From NCBI RefSeq assembly GCF_964033635.1, contig NZ_OZ035533.1:2480001-2544000 (forward strand): 64,000 bases of DNA, written 5' to 3'. The translations under genes and the position numbers were made by a program. Under the pieces are notes generated by a model. The model had not been told where the DNA came from. It saw nothing but the letters and a program-made list of their open reading frames with translations, and did no database searches. Origin of the DNA: Chitinophaga sp. MM2321. GTDB lineage: Bacteria > Bacteroidota > Bacteroidia > Chitinophagales > Chitinophagaceae. Within the stretch, counting starts at the first letter, position 1, and each line of letters begins with the position of its first letter. Shown here in pieces: positions 27,287 through 36,132 of the stretch.

Positions 27287-28342
27287 ATGCAAACATTGAA
27301 AAAGCAGCACTATTTACCCCGGTTCGTTTCCCCCGTGAATAATGGGGAGGAAGTAACATATTTACTGGCCGGTGACCTGGGTGGTACCAAAACCAACCTG
27401 GCTTTATTCCGTTCATCTGAAGGTGAACTGGATGTGATACGGGAAGATACGTATGCCTCCCGGGATTATGCCAGTTTTTCTGAGATGATTCAACATTTTA
27501 TCAGTCAGGGTAATGATCCGCTTCCCAAGCGTATATGCATTGGCGTAGCCGGCCCGGTGGTAAATGGAAAAGTGGAACTGACAAATCTTTCGCGGGAATT
27601 AAGTGAAGATGAGATCAGGCACAGTACGGGTATTAAAGCAGTGGCATTGATCAATGACCTGGAAGCAACCGCTTACGGGCTGGCCACTTTATCGCCGGAA
27701 CAACTGACTACACTGCACCGGGGTGCTGTGAACAATATTGGTAACATGGCTATTATTGCGCCTGGTACCGGTTTGGGAATGGCTGGTTTGTACTGGGATG
27801 GAAAAAATCATCATCCGTTTCCTACAGAAGGCGGGCATTCGGATTTTGCACCACGAACAGACCTGGATATTTTATTACTTCGTTATTTACAGGAAAAATA
27901 TGAGATCGCCAGCTGGGAACGTGTGATCTCTGGTCCGGGCATACTGGCTATTTACCAATTTCTGCGGGATGTGAAAGGTATGGAGGAAACGGCTGAACTT
28001 CGTGATGCGATGGAGGAAGGAGATCCGGCTGCTGTGATCAGTAAGGCTGCATTGACAGGCAAAACATCTATCTGTGTAAAAACGATGGAGTTATTTGTAC
28101 GTTATCTAGCCCGTGAATCCTGCAACCTGGTACTCAAAATGAAAGCTACAGGCGGACTGTTCCTGGGTGGCGGCATTCCTCCCAAAATAGCGCAACTGCT
28201 GGAAACAGGTGAATTTTATCATCATTATCTGCAAGGAGATCGTATGGCAGAATTGCTGGCGGGTGTACCTATTCATATTGTAAACAACGACAAGTCGGCT
28301 TTATGGGGTGCGGCGTATTACGCCGGTTTATTGGCAGATTAA
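27287..28342 (+). CDS. glk: Glucokinase, Glk family
   Basis: The 351-residue kinase has the phosphate-1 motif [37 protein letters not shown], and the catalytic-region [13 protein letters not shown] (aspartate as base). [12 protein letters not shown] follows. It phosphorylates glucose with ATP. It sits divergent from the GH15 gene (100-bp gap), so glucose freed by that enzyme could be returned to glucose-6-phosphate. A 25-residue N-terminal extension before the first strand is longer than in E. coli Glk; the later residues are normal. The ClC gene follows 22 bp after its stop, probably in the same mRNA. Confidence 0.93.
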   Translation: MQTLKKQHYLPRFVSPVNNGEEVTYLLAGDLGGTKTNLALFRSSEGELDVIREDTYASRDYASFSEMIQHFISQGNDPLPKRICIGVAGPVVNGKVELTNLSRELSEDEIRHSTGIKAVALINDLEATAYGLATLSPEQLTTLHRGAVNNIGNMAIIAPGTGLGMAGLYWDGKNHHPFPTEGGHSDFAPRTDLDILLLRYLQEKYEIASWERVISGPGILAIYQFLRDVKGMEETAELRDAMEEGDPAAVISKAALTGKTSICVKTMELFVRYLARESCNLVLKMKATGGLFLGGGIPPKIAQLLETGEFYHHYLQGDRMAELLAGVPIHIVNNDKSALWGAAYYAGLLAD

Positions 28343-28364
28343 TTTTATTTATATCCGAGAGGGA

Positions 28365-29660
28365 ATGGGAACCAAAAAAACGCTGGAACAAGTCACAGTG
28401 GCTTATGAGCTGCTTCGCTGGACGTTACTGGTAATGCCGATGGCTATACTGGTAGGGTCATTGGTAGCACTCTTTTTATGGTTGCTGGAGGTGGTCACAC
28501 ATATACGTTGGGAATACGAATGGTTATTATATGGACTGCCATTGGCCGGGGTACTGATCTATTGGTTGTACCAGCTGAGCGGCAAAAATGCGGAGAAAGG
28601 TAACAACCTTATTATGGAGGAAATCCATCAACCCGGTGGTGGCGTTCCTGCGCGGATGGCGCCGTTGGTATTGCTGACCACTATTATCACGCATCTTTTT
28701 GGCGGTTCAGCAGGCCGGGAAGGAACAGCGGTACAGATAGGCGGCAGCGTAGCCGGGTGGCTGGGAAAGAAAATGGGACTAACGCCAAAGGACCTACGTA
28801 TATTATTAATGACCGGGATTGCAGCAGGTTTTGGTGCTGTATTTGGCACACCACTCACCGGAGCTGTTTTTGCACTCGAAGTACTGGCTATTGGCGTGAT
28901 GCGTTACGATGCGCTGGTACCTTGCCTGATAGCCGCCGTGCTGGCAGATGTAGTTTGCAGCGCCTGGGGTATTCAACATACACAATATCATATTCTTTAT
29001 AAAAACGATGCCCTTTTTGCAGGTCTGCCGTTTGTACATATAGACCTGTTGCTATTGGTAAAAGTAATCCTGGGCGGTGTAGCCTTCGGACTCACCAGTT
29101 TTCTTTTTTCCAAATTGATGCACGTCATTAAGCATAACGCCCATACCTATATTAAAATCCCCTGGCTGATTCCGGTGGTTGGTGGTATGATCATTATAGC
29201 ACTTTGTTATATTACCGGCACCTATGATTACCTGGGACTGGGTGTTTCCAGTAAATCTTCCGATGGCATCAGTATTCTCCACGCATTTGATAGCAGCAGC
29301 AACCAGATAACCAGCTGGAGTTGGCTCTGGAAGCTGATCTTCACCGCTGTAACGCTGGCGATGGGGTTTAAAGGAGGGGAGGTGACCCCACTTTTTTTTA
29401 TGGGCGCCACTTTAGGACATACGCTGGCATTGTTACTCGGCGCACCTGTTGACCTGTTCGCCGGACTTGGATTTATAGCCGTTTTCGCCGGTGCTACGAA
29501 TACCCCCATTGCTTGTACGCTGATGGGCGTAGAATTATTTGGTACCGATCACGTTTTATATTTTGCCGTGGCGTGTTTTACGGCTTACTATTTTAGTGGA
29601 CACTCCGGTATTTATGGCGCACAGCGCATGGGTGTTCCCAAGTTTAATGCCGTGGATTAA
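28365..29660 (+). CDS. ClC family chloride channel or transporter
   Basis: The 431-residue membrane protein has around eleven hydrophobic segments. Anion-site motifs are [15 protein letters not shown] (the GREGP-type loop, here GREGT), [20 protein letters not shown], and [18 protein letters not shown] start it at the ATG at 28365, preceded by GAGAGG; the frame is open back to a GTG at 28308 inside glk, but those codons do not encode a membrane start. The external gating glutamate is present as GREGT. It follows glk closely and may help balance ions or pH during osmotic stress with trehalose synthesis, which is inference. Confidence 0.9.
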   Translation: MGTKKTLEQVTVAYELLRWTLLVMPMAILVGSLVALFLWLLEVVTHIRWEYEWLLYGLPLAGVLIYWLYQLSGKNAEKGNNLIMEEIHQPGGGVPARMAPLVLLTTIITHLFGGSAGREGTAVQIGGSVAGWLGKKMGLTPKDLRILLMTGIAAGFGAVFGTPLTGAVFALEVLAIGVMRYDALVPCLIAAVLADVVCSAWGIQHTQYHILYKNDALFAGLPFVHIDLLLLVKVILGGVAFGLTSFLFSKLMHVIKHNAHTYIKIPWLIPVVGGMIIIALCYITGTYDYLGLGVSSKSSDGISILHAFDSSSNQITSWSWLWKLIFTAVTLAMGFKGGEVTPLFFMGATLGHTLALLLGAPVDLFAGLGFIAVFAGATNTPIACTLMGVELFGTDHVLYFAVACFTAYYFSGHSGIYGAQRMGVPKFNAVD

Positions 29661-29846
29661 ATCCGCATTGCTAAAAATCCCCCGTAGTCATTCACATAGA
29701 AATATTCCTCCACCAGTAATTAGTTGACCGTTCCACAACGGCCTGTGGGTTTCATATCCGTATGAATGGTCGGGTTAATCTCATATAAACGAGCCACAGC
29801 GGCTTTATTCCATGCGAATAAGATTGCTTTTTCAGTATCAGCATTC
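29657..29846 (-). pseudogene. Decayed tail of an unidentified gene
   Basis: Read on the minus strand, one frame encodes TEKAILFAWNKAAVARLYEI and then a continuation ending CGTVN, a TAA, and in the same frame [15 protein letters not shown] before a second TAA at 29657-29659. Both parts look like real protein (balanced composition, aromatic C-terminal strands), but no start codon exists and an in-frame stop closes the upstream side. This suggests the C-terminus of a gene whose front has been lost. The family is not recognised. The remnant ends exactly over the ClC stop codon. Confidence 0.35.
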
Positions 29847-30064
29847 CATATTTACCCCAGTGTATTAGATACTAATACATGTATTTTGTATCGTTCTATT
29901 TTTCTTATAATTTATATTATGTTAAATAGATTAAGGCCATAAAAGATTGTATAAAAGTCTCTACCGTTCTCCTATTATACTTTCCGCTGTGCAAAATCAA
30001 CTGAGCCACTTCCACCACAATGGTTCCTCCAATTTGATTAACTTAGGGATACATTCCACTCACT
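29661..30064. other. 404-bp intergenic region upstream of the MRJP-family gene
   Basis: Besides the decayed gene tail (to about 29846) it holds an AT-rich stretch with a 19-bp palindrome TGTATTAG-ata-CTAATACA (29861-29879). The last 200 bases contain no clear TAnnTTTG element. A second short open frame on the minus strand (about 29935-30050) has plausible composition but no start and is not called. Confidence 0.4.
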
Positions 30065-31144
30065 ATGAACACGATCCCTAAAAACATCTGGCTGTCGATC
30101 GTTTTTATCGGCGTCACATCGATAGCCACCGCGCAACAAAACAACTCCCCGTCTGAAGGTTTGATTGAGGTGGCCGCCTTTGGAAAAAATCAACCTATTG
30201 GTGTAGCTGTTGCGCCATCGTCTAACAGGTTGTTTGTTTCTTTTCCGCACAAGGAACCTTTTTTGTACGGACTGACGGAAATTGTACGCGGCAAACGTAT
30301 TCCCTTTCCGAATGCAGCCTGGAATAAATTTGTGCCTGATGCACCGGACAAACATTTTGTAAGTGTGCAGGACTTGTATGCAGATGACCGGAACTGCTTA
30401 TGGGTACTGGATTCCAGGCAAGGGAAATTTAAACTGCTTCAGATTGATCTGTCAGACAATAAAATAAAAAGGATCTATACATTCGACGATCTCCCTAAAG
30501 AAAAAAGTGCCTTGAATGATGTGTGCGTTGACAATGATAAAAAGCTGGCCTATCTTTCTGATCCTGGTCAGCATGCCATCGTGGTACTGGATCTGACAAC
30601 GGCTAAAAGCCGCGTTGTATTACAGGACGACGTTTCTACTTTGGCCACTCCCGGCCTGAAATTACACCTCGATGGAAAAGATGTGGAAGACGCCAACGGT
30701 ATGCCCTTTGTATCTAATGTAAACGGTGTGGCACTCACCAAAGACAATAAATATTTTTACTTCCGGGCTATCAATCAAAATAAATTATACCGCATCGAAA
30801 CCCGCTTCCTGGCGGATGAAACGCTCAACGCAGCCGACTTGTCCGCTAAAGTAGAAATGGTGGCGGTCACTGGTATCTGTCATGGAATGGTTGCAGATGA
30901 TAAGGGAAATATTTACCTGAGTAACTCTCCTAACCATGCTATTCAGTATGTAACGCCTGAAGGGAAAGTAAACATATTGGTGCAGGATAGCAGGCTTCTT
31001 TGGCCGGACTCTTTCGGCATCGGTAATGATGGATATTTATATGTCAGTTGTGCCCAGATACATCGTGGACCCAACTTTAATAATGGTGTGGATATGGTTG
31101 AATATCCCTACCGGGTTTATAAAGTAAAACTGCCGAAGGAATAA
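30065..31144 (+). CDS. Secreted MRJP/yellow-family protein
   Basis: The 359-residue protein has a signal peptide (cleavage near TSIATAQQ). The body is a beta-propeller of the major royal jelly protein/yellow family, with GVAVAPSSNRLFVSFP, the hallmark HFVSVQDLYADDRNCLWVLD, and LNDVCVDNDKKLAYLSDPG. Bacterial members are secreted and often called dopachrome-tautomerase-related, but their substrate is not known; a ligand- or sugar-binding lactonase-like role is possible. It is a single gene, ending 19 bp from the opposing MFS gene with no obvious terminator hairpin. Confidence 0.85.
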   Translation: MNTIPKNIWLSIVFIGVTSIATAQQNNSPSEGLIEVAAFGKNQPIGVAVAPSSNRLFVSFPHKEPFLYGLTEIVRGKRIPFPNAAWNKFVPDAPDKHFVSVQDLYADDRNCLWVLDSRQGKFKLLQIDLSDNKIKRIYTFDDLPKEKSALNDVCVDNDKKLAYLSDPGQHAIVVLDLTTAKSRVVLQDDVSTLATPGLKLHLDGKDVEDANGMPFVSNVNGVALTKDNKYFYFRAINQNKLYRIETRFLADETLNAADLSAKVEMVAVTGICHGMVADDKGNIYLSNSPNHAIQYVTPEGKVNILVQDSRLLWPDSFGIGNDGYLYVSCAQIHRGPNFNNGVDMVEYPYRVYKVKLPKE

Positions 31145-31163
31145 TTTCTGATTTATTTGAATG

Positions 31164-32765
31164 CTAGAACGTTGCCGCAGCCGGTTGTTTGGCTTTCACA
31201 TTAATACTGGTGCGGTTAATAAACGGCGCCATAATGATCAGCAGCATCATCACCATAATAAGGATGCCCATCAGCTGGTAATAATCCATCGCATATTTAA
31301 GGAAGGCTTGTTTCTGAATGGCTTTATCCAATAGCCCTGTGGCCAGCTTTGCCGCCTGATCCGGCATCATTCCCCTTGCCTGTAAGGCGGCCTGGTAAGT
31401 ATTCAGACGCTCCTGTAACCCGTTGTCCGCGCGGGAAATACGATCACTGAGCCGCATGGCATGGATCTTTGAATAATACAGAAAGAAGAAATTCATGAGC
31501 GCCGTACTCAGACCAAAAAAAGTATACCTTATAAATACACCCACTGCCGAAGCTGATTGACTGATAGCATCAGGCACGGAAGAAATAATAAACAGGATGA
31601 TCGGCGTCATCACCATCCCTGCTCCCAATCCCTGTATGATCAATGGAAAGATAAAGGTGCGCATATCTGCCTCTGTAGTGAACAGGAAGAACATAGTGGT
31701 ATGAAAAACCAATAACAGGAAGAAGCCCGCCAGCCAGATAAACTGCAACGGCCTTTTTTTAATCACCAGCCGTGCAGATATAACCGCCCCCGTCGCAATA
31801 CCGAGGATATTATATAGCAGCAGCTCATAAAGATTGATAGGATCCATGCCCAGTACCGTGGAAAAGTAGCTGGTAGTTATACTAAACGATCCCCTGATCA
31901 GGTAAAGACCTCCCAGGAGTAACAAGCCAAAGCCAAACGCTTTTGACTTAAATACTTCCAGGTGAATAAAAGGACGTTTTCTCGTTACCTGTCTTAATAC
32001 AAAAAAAATGGCGAGCAATACAACCGTCATCAATGACCATATGATAGTGTTGTCCTGTAACCAGTAATACTGCTGTCCGTAGATCAATACATATCCCAAC
32101 AGAACGAGCATCGGGCAGTATAAAAAGTAGCTGCTCCAGTCCAGTTGATACAAGGGTGTTTTACGAACCAGGTGTACTTTGTTCATCAGTAACAACAACA
32201 GTATAGCTCCTGGTATAAAAGTATAGATCATCAGCTTGTACAGCACATTATACTCGAAGTTATCTATCACCGGTGCTGCTACAAGTGATGTAATGGAAGA
32301 TGAGCACAAGATCATGCCGTAAAAAATAGCATAACCGGTTTCACGCGCATGCTCCGATTGTAATCTCCCGAAAAGTAAGGTCAAACAAATGCTGGTGATC
32401 CCACAGTTAAATAATCCCTGTAAAAAGCGACACATAAATAATATGGGCAAAACTCTTGTATGATAACAACACCAGGTAACCAGTACCTGGAATACCAGGC
32501 ATAACAGGAAATATTCTTTGGTAGAGATGCGGCTGAAGAAACGCCTTTCCAGGGGTGTAAAACTCACAATCGATGCATAAAAAATAAGCATGGAGAACTG
32601 CATATCTGCTGGTTCCGCACCATAGAACCCGGTGGCAGCATTCACATTGGCGGTTGACAATGCAAACAGCATCACAGTTGGAATCAGCACCAGGAAAATG
32701 GTGAGCCTGATGAGCCATTCCGGTACCCATGATCTGAATATAGGATTTCCTTTATCCATCATCAT
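31164..32765 (-). CDS. MFS drug efflux transporter, EmrB type
   Basis: The 533-residue protein has about 14 hydrophobic segments, as in the DHA2/EmrB group. The motif C region around MFLFTTEADMRTFIFPLI and QGLGAGMVMTPIILF fits. It starts 4 bases inside the end of the upstream adaptor gene (ATGA-type overlap), so the two are translated together. With the HlyD-type adaptor and TolC-type channel it forms a tripartite proton-driven pump across both membranes. The substrate is unknown; drugs, fatty acids or phenolics are usual for the type. The first three codons are all ATG, so the exact start is uncertain by one or two residues. Confidence 0.9.
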   Translation of the reverse strand: MMMDKGNPIFRSWVPEWLIRLTIFLVLIPTVMLFALSTANVNAATGFYGAEPADMQFSMLIFYASIVSFTPLERRFFSRISTKEYFLLCLVFQVLVTWCCYHTRVLPILFMCRFLQGLFNCGITSICLTLLFGRLQSEHARETGYAIFYGMILCSSSITSLVAAPVIDNFEYNVLYKLMIYTFIPGAILLLLLMNKVHLVRKTPLYQLDWSSYFLYCPMLVLLGYVLIYGQQYYWLQDNTIIWSLMTVVLLAIFFVLRQVTRKRPFIHLEVFKSKAFGFGLLLLGGLYLIRGSFSITTSYFSTVLGMDPINLYELLLYNILGIATGAVISARLVIKKRPLQFIWLAGFFLLLVFHTTMFFLFTTEADMRTFIFPLIIQGLGAGMVMTPIILFIISSVPDAISQSASAVGVFIRYTFFGLSTALMNFFFLYYSKIHAMRLSDRISRADNGLQERLNTYQAALQARGMMPDQAAKLATGLLDKAIQKQAFLKYAMDYYQLMGILIMVMMLLIIMAPFINRTSINVKAKQPAAATF

Positions 32766-33835
32766 TTGTGCGCTTTAGATACAGATACATTTACACTCAT
32801 ACCTGCGGATAACATCTTCAGTGTTTCCGGCGTTCCGTTTAGTCGTATACGTACGGGAATCCTTTGCGCTATTTTTACGAAGTTACCGGTGGCATTATCC
32901 GGTGGTAGCAGGGAAAACCTGGAGCCTGTGGCGGCCGACAGTGATTCTATTTTCCCGGTAAAGTGTTGTCCAGGAAAGGCATCTACTATTATCCTGGCTG
33001 TTTCGCCTACAAACATATGCCGGATCTGTGTTTCCTTGAAGTTGGCAACTACCCACTTACCCGATTCCCAGTCAACAATATAGGCCAGTGTCTGACCCGC
33101 TTGTACCAACTGTTTGGGCTGAATCGTACGACGACCCATCTTTCCGTTGTAAGGTGCAGTGATTACGGTATAAGAAACCGTGAGGTCTTTATTGGTCACA
33201 ACGGCTTCCCTCCTCTTGATTTCTGCATCCAGCGTACTTTGCTGTACCTTGGCATCATTGATCTTTGCCAACGATGCCTGGTAAGCGCCAAGTGCAGTGT
33301 TATAATCTGAGCGGGCAACTTCCAGTGCTGCTTCTACACGGTCCAGTTGTTGCCTGGTAGCGGATTCCACGTCATATAACTTCTTATAACGGTCATATTC
33401 CTGTTCCTGGTTCTTTAGTCTTGCTTTGGCGGCTGCTATCTGCGACTCATACACTTTGGCAGCCTGACTGGAACTATTCACACTGCTGGATACTACGGCT
33501 ACCTGTGCGCGGGCATTTAACAAGGCTGCTTCGGCTTCCTGCTGTTGTGCTGCGTACTCGCTGTTATCTATTATAACAAGCGTATCTCCTTTTTTTACTT
33601 CCTGGTTTTCTTCATAACGGATCTCTTCCACATAGCCTGTAACCTTCGCTACCACCGGGTTTATATATTCATCTATCTGTGCGTCATTTGTTTCTTCGTT
33701 TCTCCATTGATAAATCAGTGTTTTCACTCCCCAGATGGCAAGGCATACCACTACAATGGAAGCAACGATGGTTGTGATCCGTGAAATAAATCTGTCAGTT
33801 TTGTTTGATGTAGTGTTGGTGTTTGCGTTGTTCAT
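32762..33835 (-). CDS. HlyD family membrane-fusion protein, EmrA type
   Basis: The 357-residue adaptor has one N-terminal membrane segment (about 20-42), then a barrel/lipoyl half IDEYINPVVAKVTGYVEEIR. A long coiled coil follows (about 95-195, rich in A, Q, E, K), then the second lipoyl half TVITAPYNGKMGRRTIQPKQLVQAG. This is the EmrA layout. It links the MFS pump to the TolC-type channel in the periplasm. It lies 3 bp after the TolC gene and overlaps the MFS gene by 4 bases in one operon. Confidence 0.92.
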   Translation of the reverse strand: MNNANTNTTSNKTDRFISRITTIVASIVVVCLAIWGVKTLIYQWRNEETNDAQIDEYINPVVAKVTGYVEEIRYEENQEVKKGDTLVIIDNSEYAAQQQEAEAALLNARAQVAVVSSSVNSSSQAAKVYESQIAAAKARLKNQEQEYDRYKKLYDVESATRQQLDRVEAALEVARSDYNTALGAYQASLAKINDAKVQQSTLDAEIKRREAVVTNKDLTVSYTVITAPYNGKMGRRTIQPKQLVQAGQTLAYIVDWESGKWVVANFKETQIRHMFVGETARIIVDAFPGQHFTGKIESLSAATGSRFSLLPPDNATGNFVKIAQRIPVRIRLNGTPETLKMLSAGMSVNVSVSKAHK

Positions 33836-33838
33836 ATA

Positions 33839-35173
33839 TTAAAGGTTGCCTGTTGCTTTCAATAATTGATAGTAAAGTAATTGAGCGGTTACTTGTGCAG
33901 TGGTAAGATCAAACCTGGATTGCAGCAATTGTGTTTCTGCGTCCAGCAGATCGGTCAGCAGCGACAGCTGATTGAAGTAAGTATTATTAACGATGCGGAA
34001 ATTTTCTTTGGCTTGTATGATGTTATCATTTGCTACCTGGATCCGGGTGAGCGCCTCTGTATAACGTATATACGCTTCGTTTACATCCTGGCGTACCTTG
34101 TCTTTGGTATCGGCATGTTCTATCTCCTGCCGCTGCAGGTTGATGGTGGCTTCCTGTTTCCGGTGCCGGTTCTGATAAAAAGCAGAGATAGGTACACCAG
34201 CTTTCACGCCTACTTGTCCGAGGCCGTATAGACTGATAGCATACGGATAAAACAGGATCTGCGGATAGGCGTATGCGTATTCGGCATAAAGCCCTACTTT
34301 AGGCAGCACGGCGGACTTTACATCCTTCAGTTTTAGCTCACTCAGGGTGGTTTCTTTCTCTGAAATTTTAAATGCAAAAGCGTGTTCGTAAGCATCTGCG
34401 AGATAATTTTCGTAGGTTCGTTCACGTATGGATGACAATGCCAGGCTATCCGATGCGATGAAGTTGTAAGTACTGTCAGGCTGACCAATCATAATATTCA
34501 GCCGTTGGTTAGCGATCTTAATGCCATTCCTGATTTCCAGTAAGGTCATTCGTTGTTTGGACAATTTGAGCTCTGCGCGGAGTATATCACTTTTGAGTAC
34601 CACGCCGTTTTTAAATAACTCCCTGATCTCTTCCAGTTCTTTTTCTCTTTCTGAAATATCCTGCAACATTACTTTTTCGTACGTCCGGTACCGGTAGATA
34701 TCCAGGTAATAGGACGCTGCCTTATAGCGGATCTCTGAGGCAGATAGATTTTGTTGTTCTTTTGCCAGGTCACTTTCTGTTTGCCGGGTTATTATTTCGC
34801 GGGATGTTTTTCCCCCGTTATATACATTGAGATAGGCGTCTGCTCCTACTTTATAGTACCCGTGTACTACAGGAAATTGCGAAGGGGCTTTTAACAGGCC
34901 ATCTTCATAAATAGCCAGGTTAGATACCCGTGCATATACGCCATCCGCCTTTATTTCGGGTAACCGTTCGTCTTTTGCTGTTTTTACTTTTTCCTGCATT
35001 CCCTGTACGCGCAAATATTCCATCTGCAACATTTTGTTGTAGATGGCTGCCTTTTTCCAAACTTCGGATAATGTGAGGGTATCGTGTTCAGGGGGTTGAC
35101 CAGTAGCCGGTTTACAGTTGAATAGTGCAATCAGCAAAACTCCTGCAAGCCACTTATTACTTATTGAAGACAT
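33839..35173 (-). CDS. TolC family outer-membrane efflux channel
   Basis: A 444-residue TolC-type protein. I start it at the inner ATG at 35173 (MSSISNKWLAGVLLIALFNC) because the ten residues upstream are not signal-like and an AACTTTG -7-like element lies within that leader. LFNC is a plausible lipobox, so the protein may be lipid-anchored. Two repeated helix-rich halves are visible, with NQRLNIMIGQPDS and VNEAYIRYTEALTRI typical of the family. It forms the outer-membrane exit of the EmrAB-type pump, and is first in the operon, divergent from an AraC regulator. Confidence 0.9.
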   Translation of the reverse strand: MSSISNKWLAGVLLIALFNCKPATGQPPEHDTLTLSEVWKKAAIYNKMLQMEYLRVQGMQEKVKTAKDERLPEIKADGVYARVSNLAIYEDGLLKAPSQFPVVHGYYKVGADAYLNVYNGGKTSREIITRQTESDLAKEQQNLSASEIRYKAASYYLDIYRYRTYEKVMLQDISEREKELEEIRELFKNGVVLKSDILRAELKLSKQRMTLLEIRNGIKIANQRLNIMIGQPDSTYNFIASDSLALSSIRERTYENYLADAYEHAFAFKISEKETTLSELKLKDVKSAVLPKVGLYAEYAYAYPQILFYPYAISLYGLGQVGVKAGVPISAFYQNRHRKQEATINLQRQEIEHADTKDKVRQDVNEAYIRYTEALTRIQVANDNIIQAKENFRIVNNTYFNQLSLLTDLLDAETQLLQSRFDLTTAQVTAQLLYYQLLKATGNL

Positions 35174-35259
35174 ATTTAATCTGATGAAGATGCAAAGTTC
35201 CATCTATCCCGGTTAAATAATTTTCTATAAATTGCCATTAAATTGTTAGATCCGGCCAA

Positions 35260-36048
35260 ATGACAGCTTTTAAACCAGCATTGATCCTGGAGAGTGTGGA
35301 TGAAATTCCGGAATCCGCCTACATATGGCATTGGAAAACGGAACATCACTTCCCATTTCATAAACATAACAAAGGACAACTCACCTATGTTGAAGGGGGC
35401 GCTGCTTTTTTGTATACCCGGGATAAAACCTATTTCCTGCCCGCAAGACATTACATGTGGGTACCACCGGGTGTAGAACATTACTTCCAGCATCGTTATC
35501 CTGCGAATTATGTACGGACGATTTATTTTTTTACTGATGAAGATGATACGTCAGACCCATTCTATACCAGGACGGGGATCTACCCGGTGAATAATCTCCT
35601 GCTGGAAATGATCCTCTACACAAGCAAATGGGACGGGAATGTATTACCTGGCACCAAAGGCTACCGGTTTGTAAAAGCGATCAAGAATATCCTGCCGGAT
35701 ATCAGCGAACAACCGTTGCCAATAACTTTACCCACTACAGAAAATACCAGGCTCAAACCCGTACTGAAATTTATCCAGGAAAACCTGGCGGAGTCACTTA
35801 CACTCGAAAGCGTGGGACAGGAATTTAACTACAGCGAACGTACACTCATACGCCTGTTCCGCTCCACCATGGACATCTCCTTTTTCCAGTACCTGAAGCT
35901 GGCGCGGATGATCAGGGCCATGGGCTACCTGCTGGAAACAGATAAAACTATCAGTGAAATAGCCTGGGATACCGGCTACAACAGTGTTTCCGCTTTCAGC
36001 AATACGTTTTATAAACTGGTGGGTAAACGACCATCGGATTTTCAATAA
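35260..36048 (+). CDS. AraC family transcription regulator of the efflux operon
   Basis: The 262-residue protein has an N-terminal cupin sensor (HHFPFHKHNKGQLTYVEGG, then WVPPGVEHYF). It has a C-terminal double helix-turn-helix from about 165: LTLESVGQEFNYSERTLIRL and the second helix pair ISEIAWDTGYNSVSAFSNTF, ending in the usual KLVGKRPSDF. It is divergent from the tolC-emrA-emrB-type operon with only 56-86 bp between, so it very likely controls that operon, presumably on binding a pump substrate at the cupin. The ATG follows no clear Shine-Dalgarno. Confidence 0.92.
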   Translation: MTAFKPALILESVDEIPESAYIWHWKTEHHFPFHKHNKGQLTYVEGGAAFLYTRDKTYFLPARHYMWVPPGVEHYFQHRYPANYVRTIYFFTDEDDTSDPFYTRTGIYPVNNLLLEMILYTSKWDGNVLPGTKGYRFVKAIKNILPDISEQPLPITLPTTENTRLKPVLKFIQENLAESLTLESVGQEFNYSERTLIRLFRSTMDISFFQYLKLARMIRAMGYLLETDKTISEIAWDTGYNSVSAFSNTFYKLVGKRPSDFQ

Positions 36049-36132
36049 ATGTTTTCCTATTTTGACATCTTGAATATATAACCGGGATATAACAGCATTT
36101 TAATTACAACCATCTAAACCAGGATCTATTAT

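Noticed and set aside
28308..28364. N-terminal extension of the ClC gene into glk
   Set aside because: Needs a GTG start inside glk and the residues are not like a membrane start; the ATG at 28365 with GAGAGG upstream is better.
29935..30050. Second protein-like minus-strand frame upstream of the MRJP gene
   Set aside because: Only about 38 codons with no start and no link to the decayed tail's frame.
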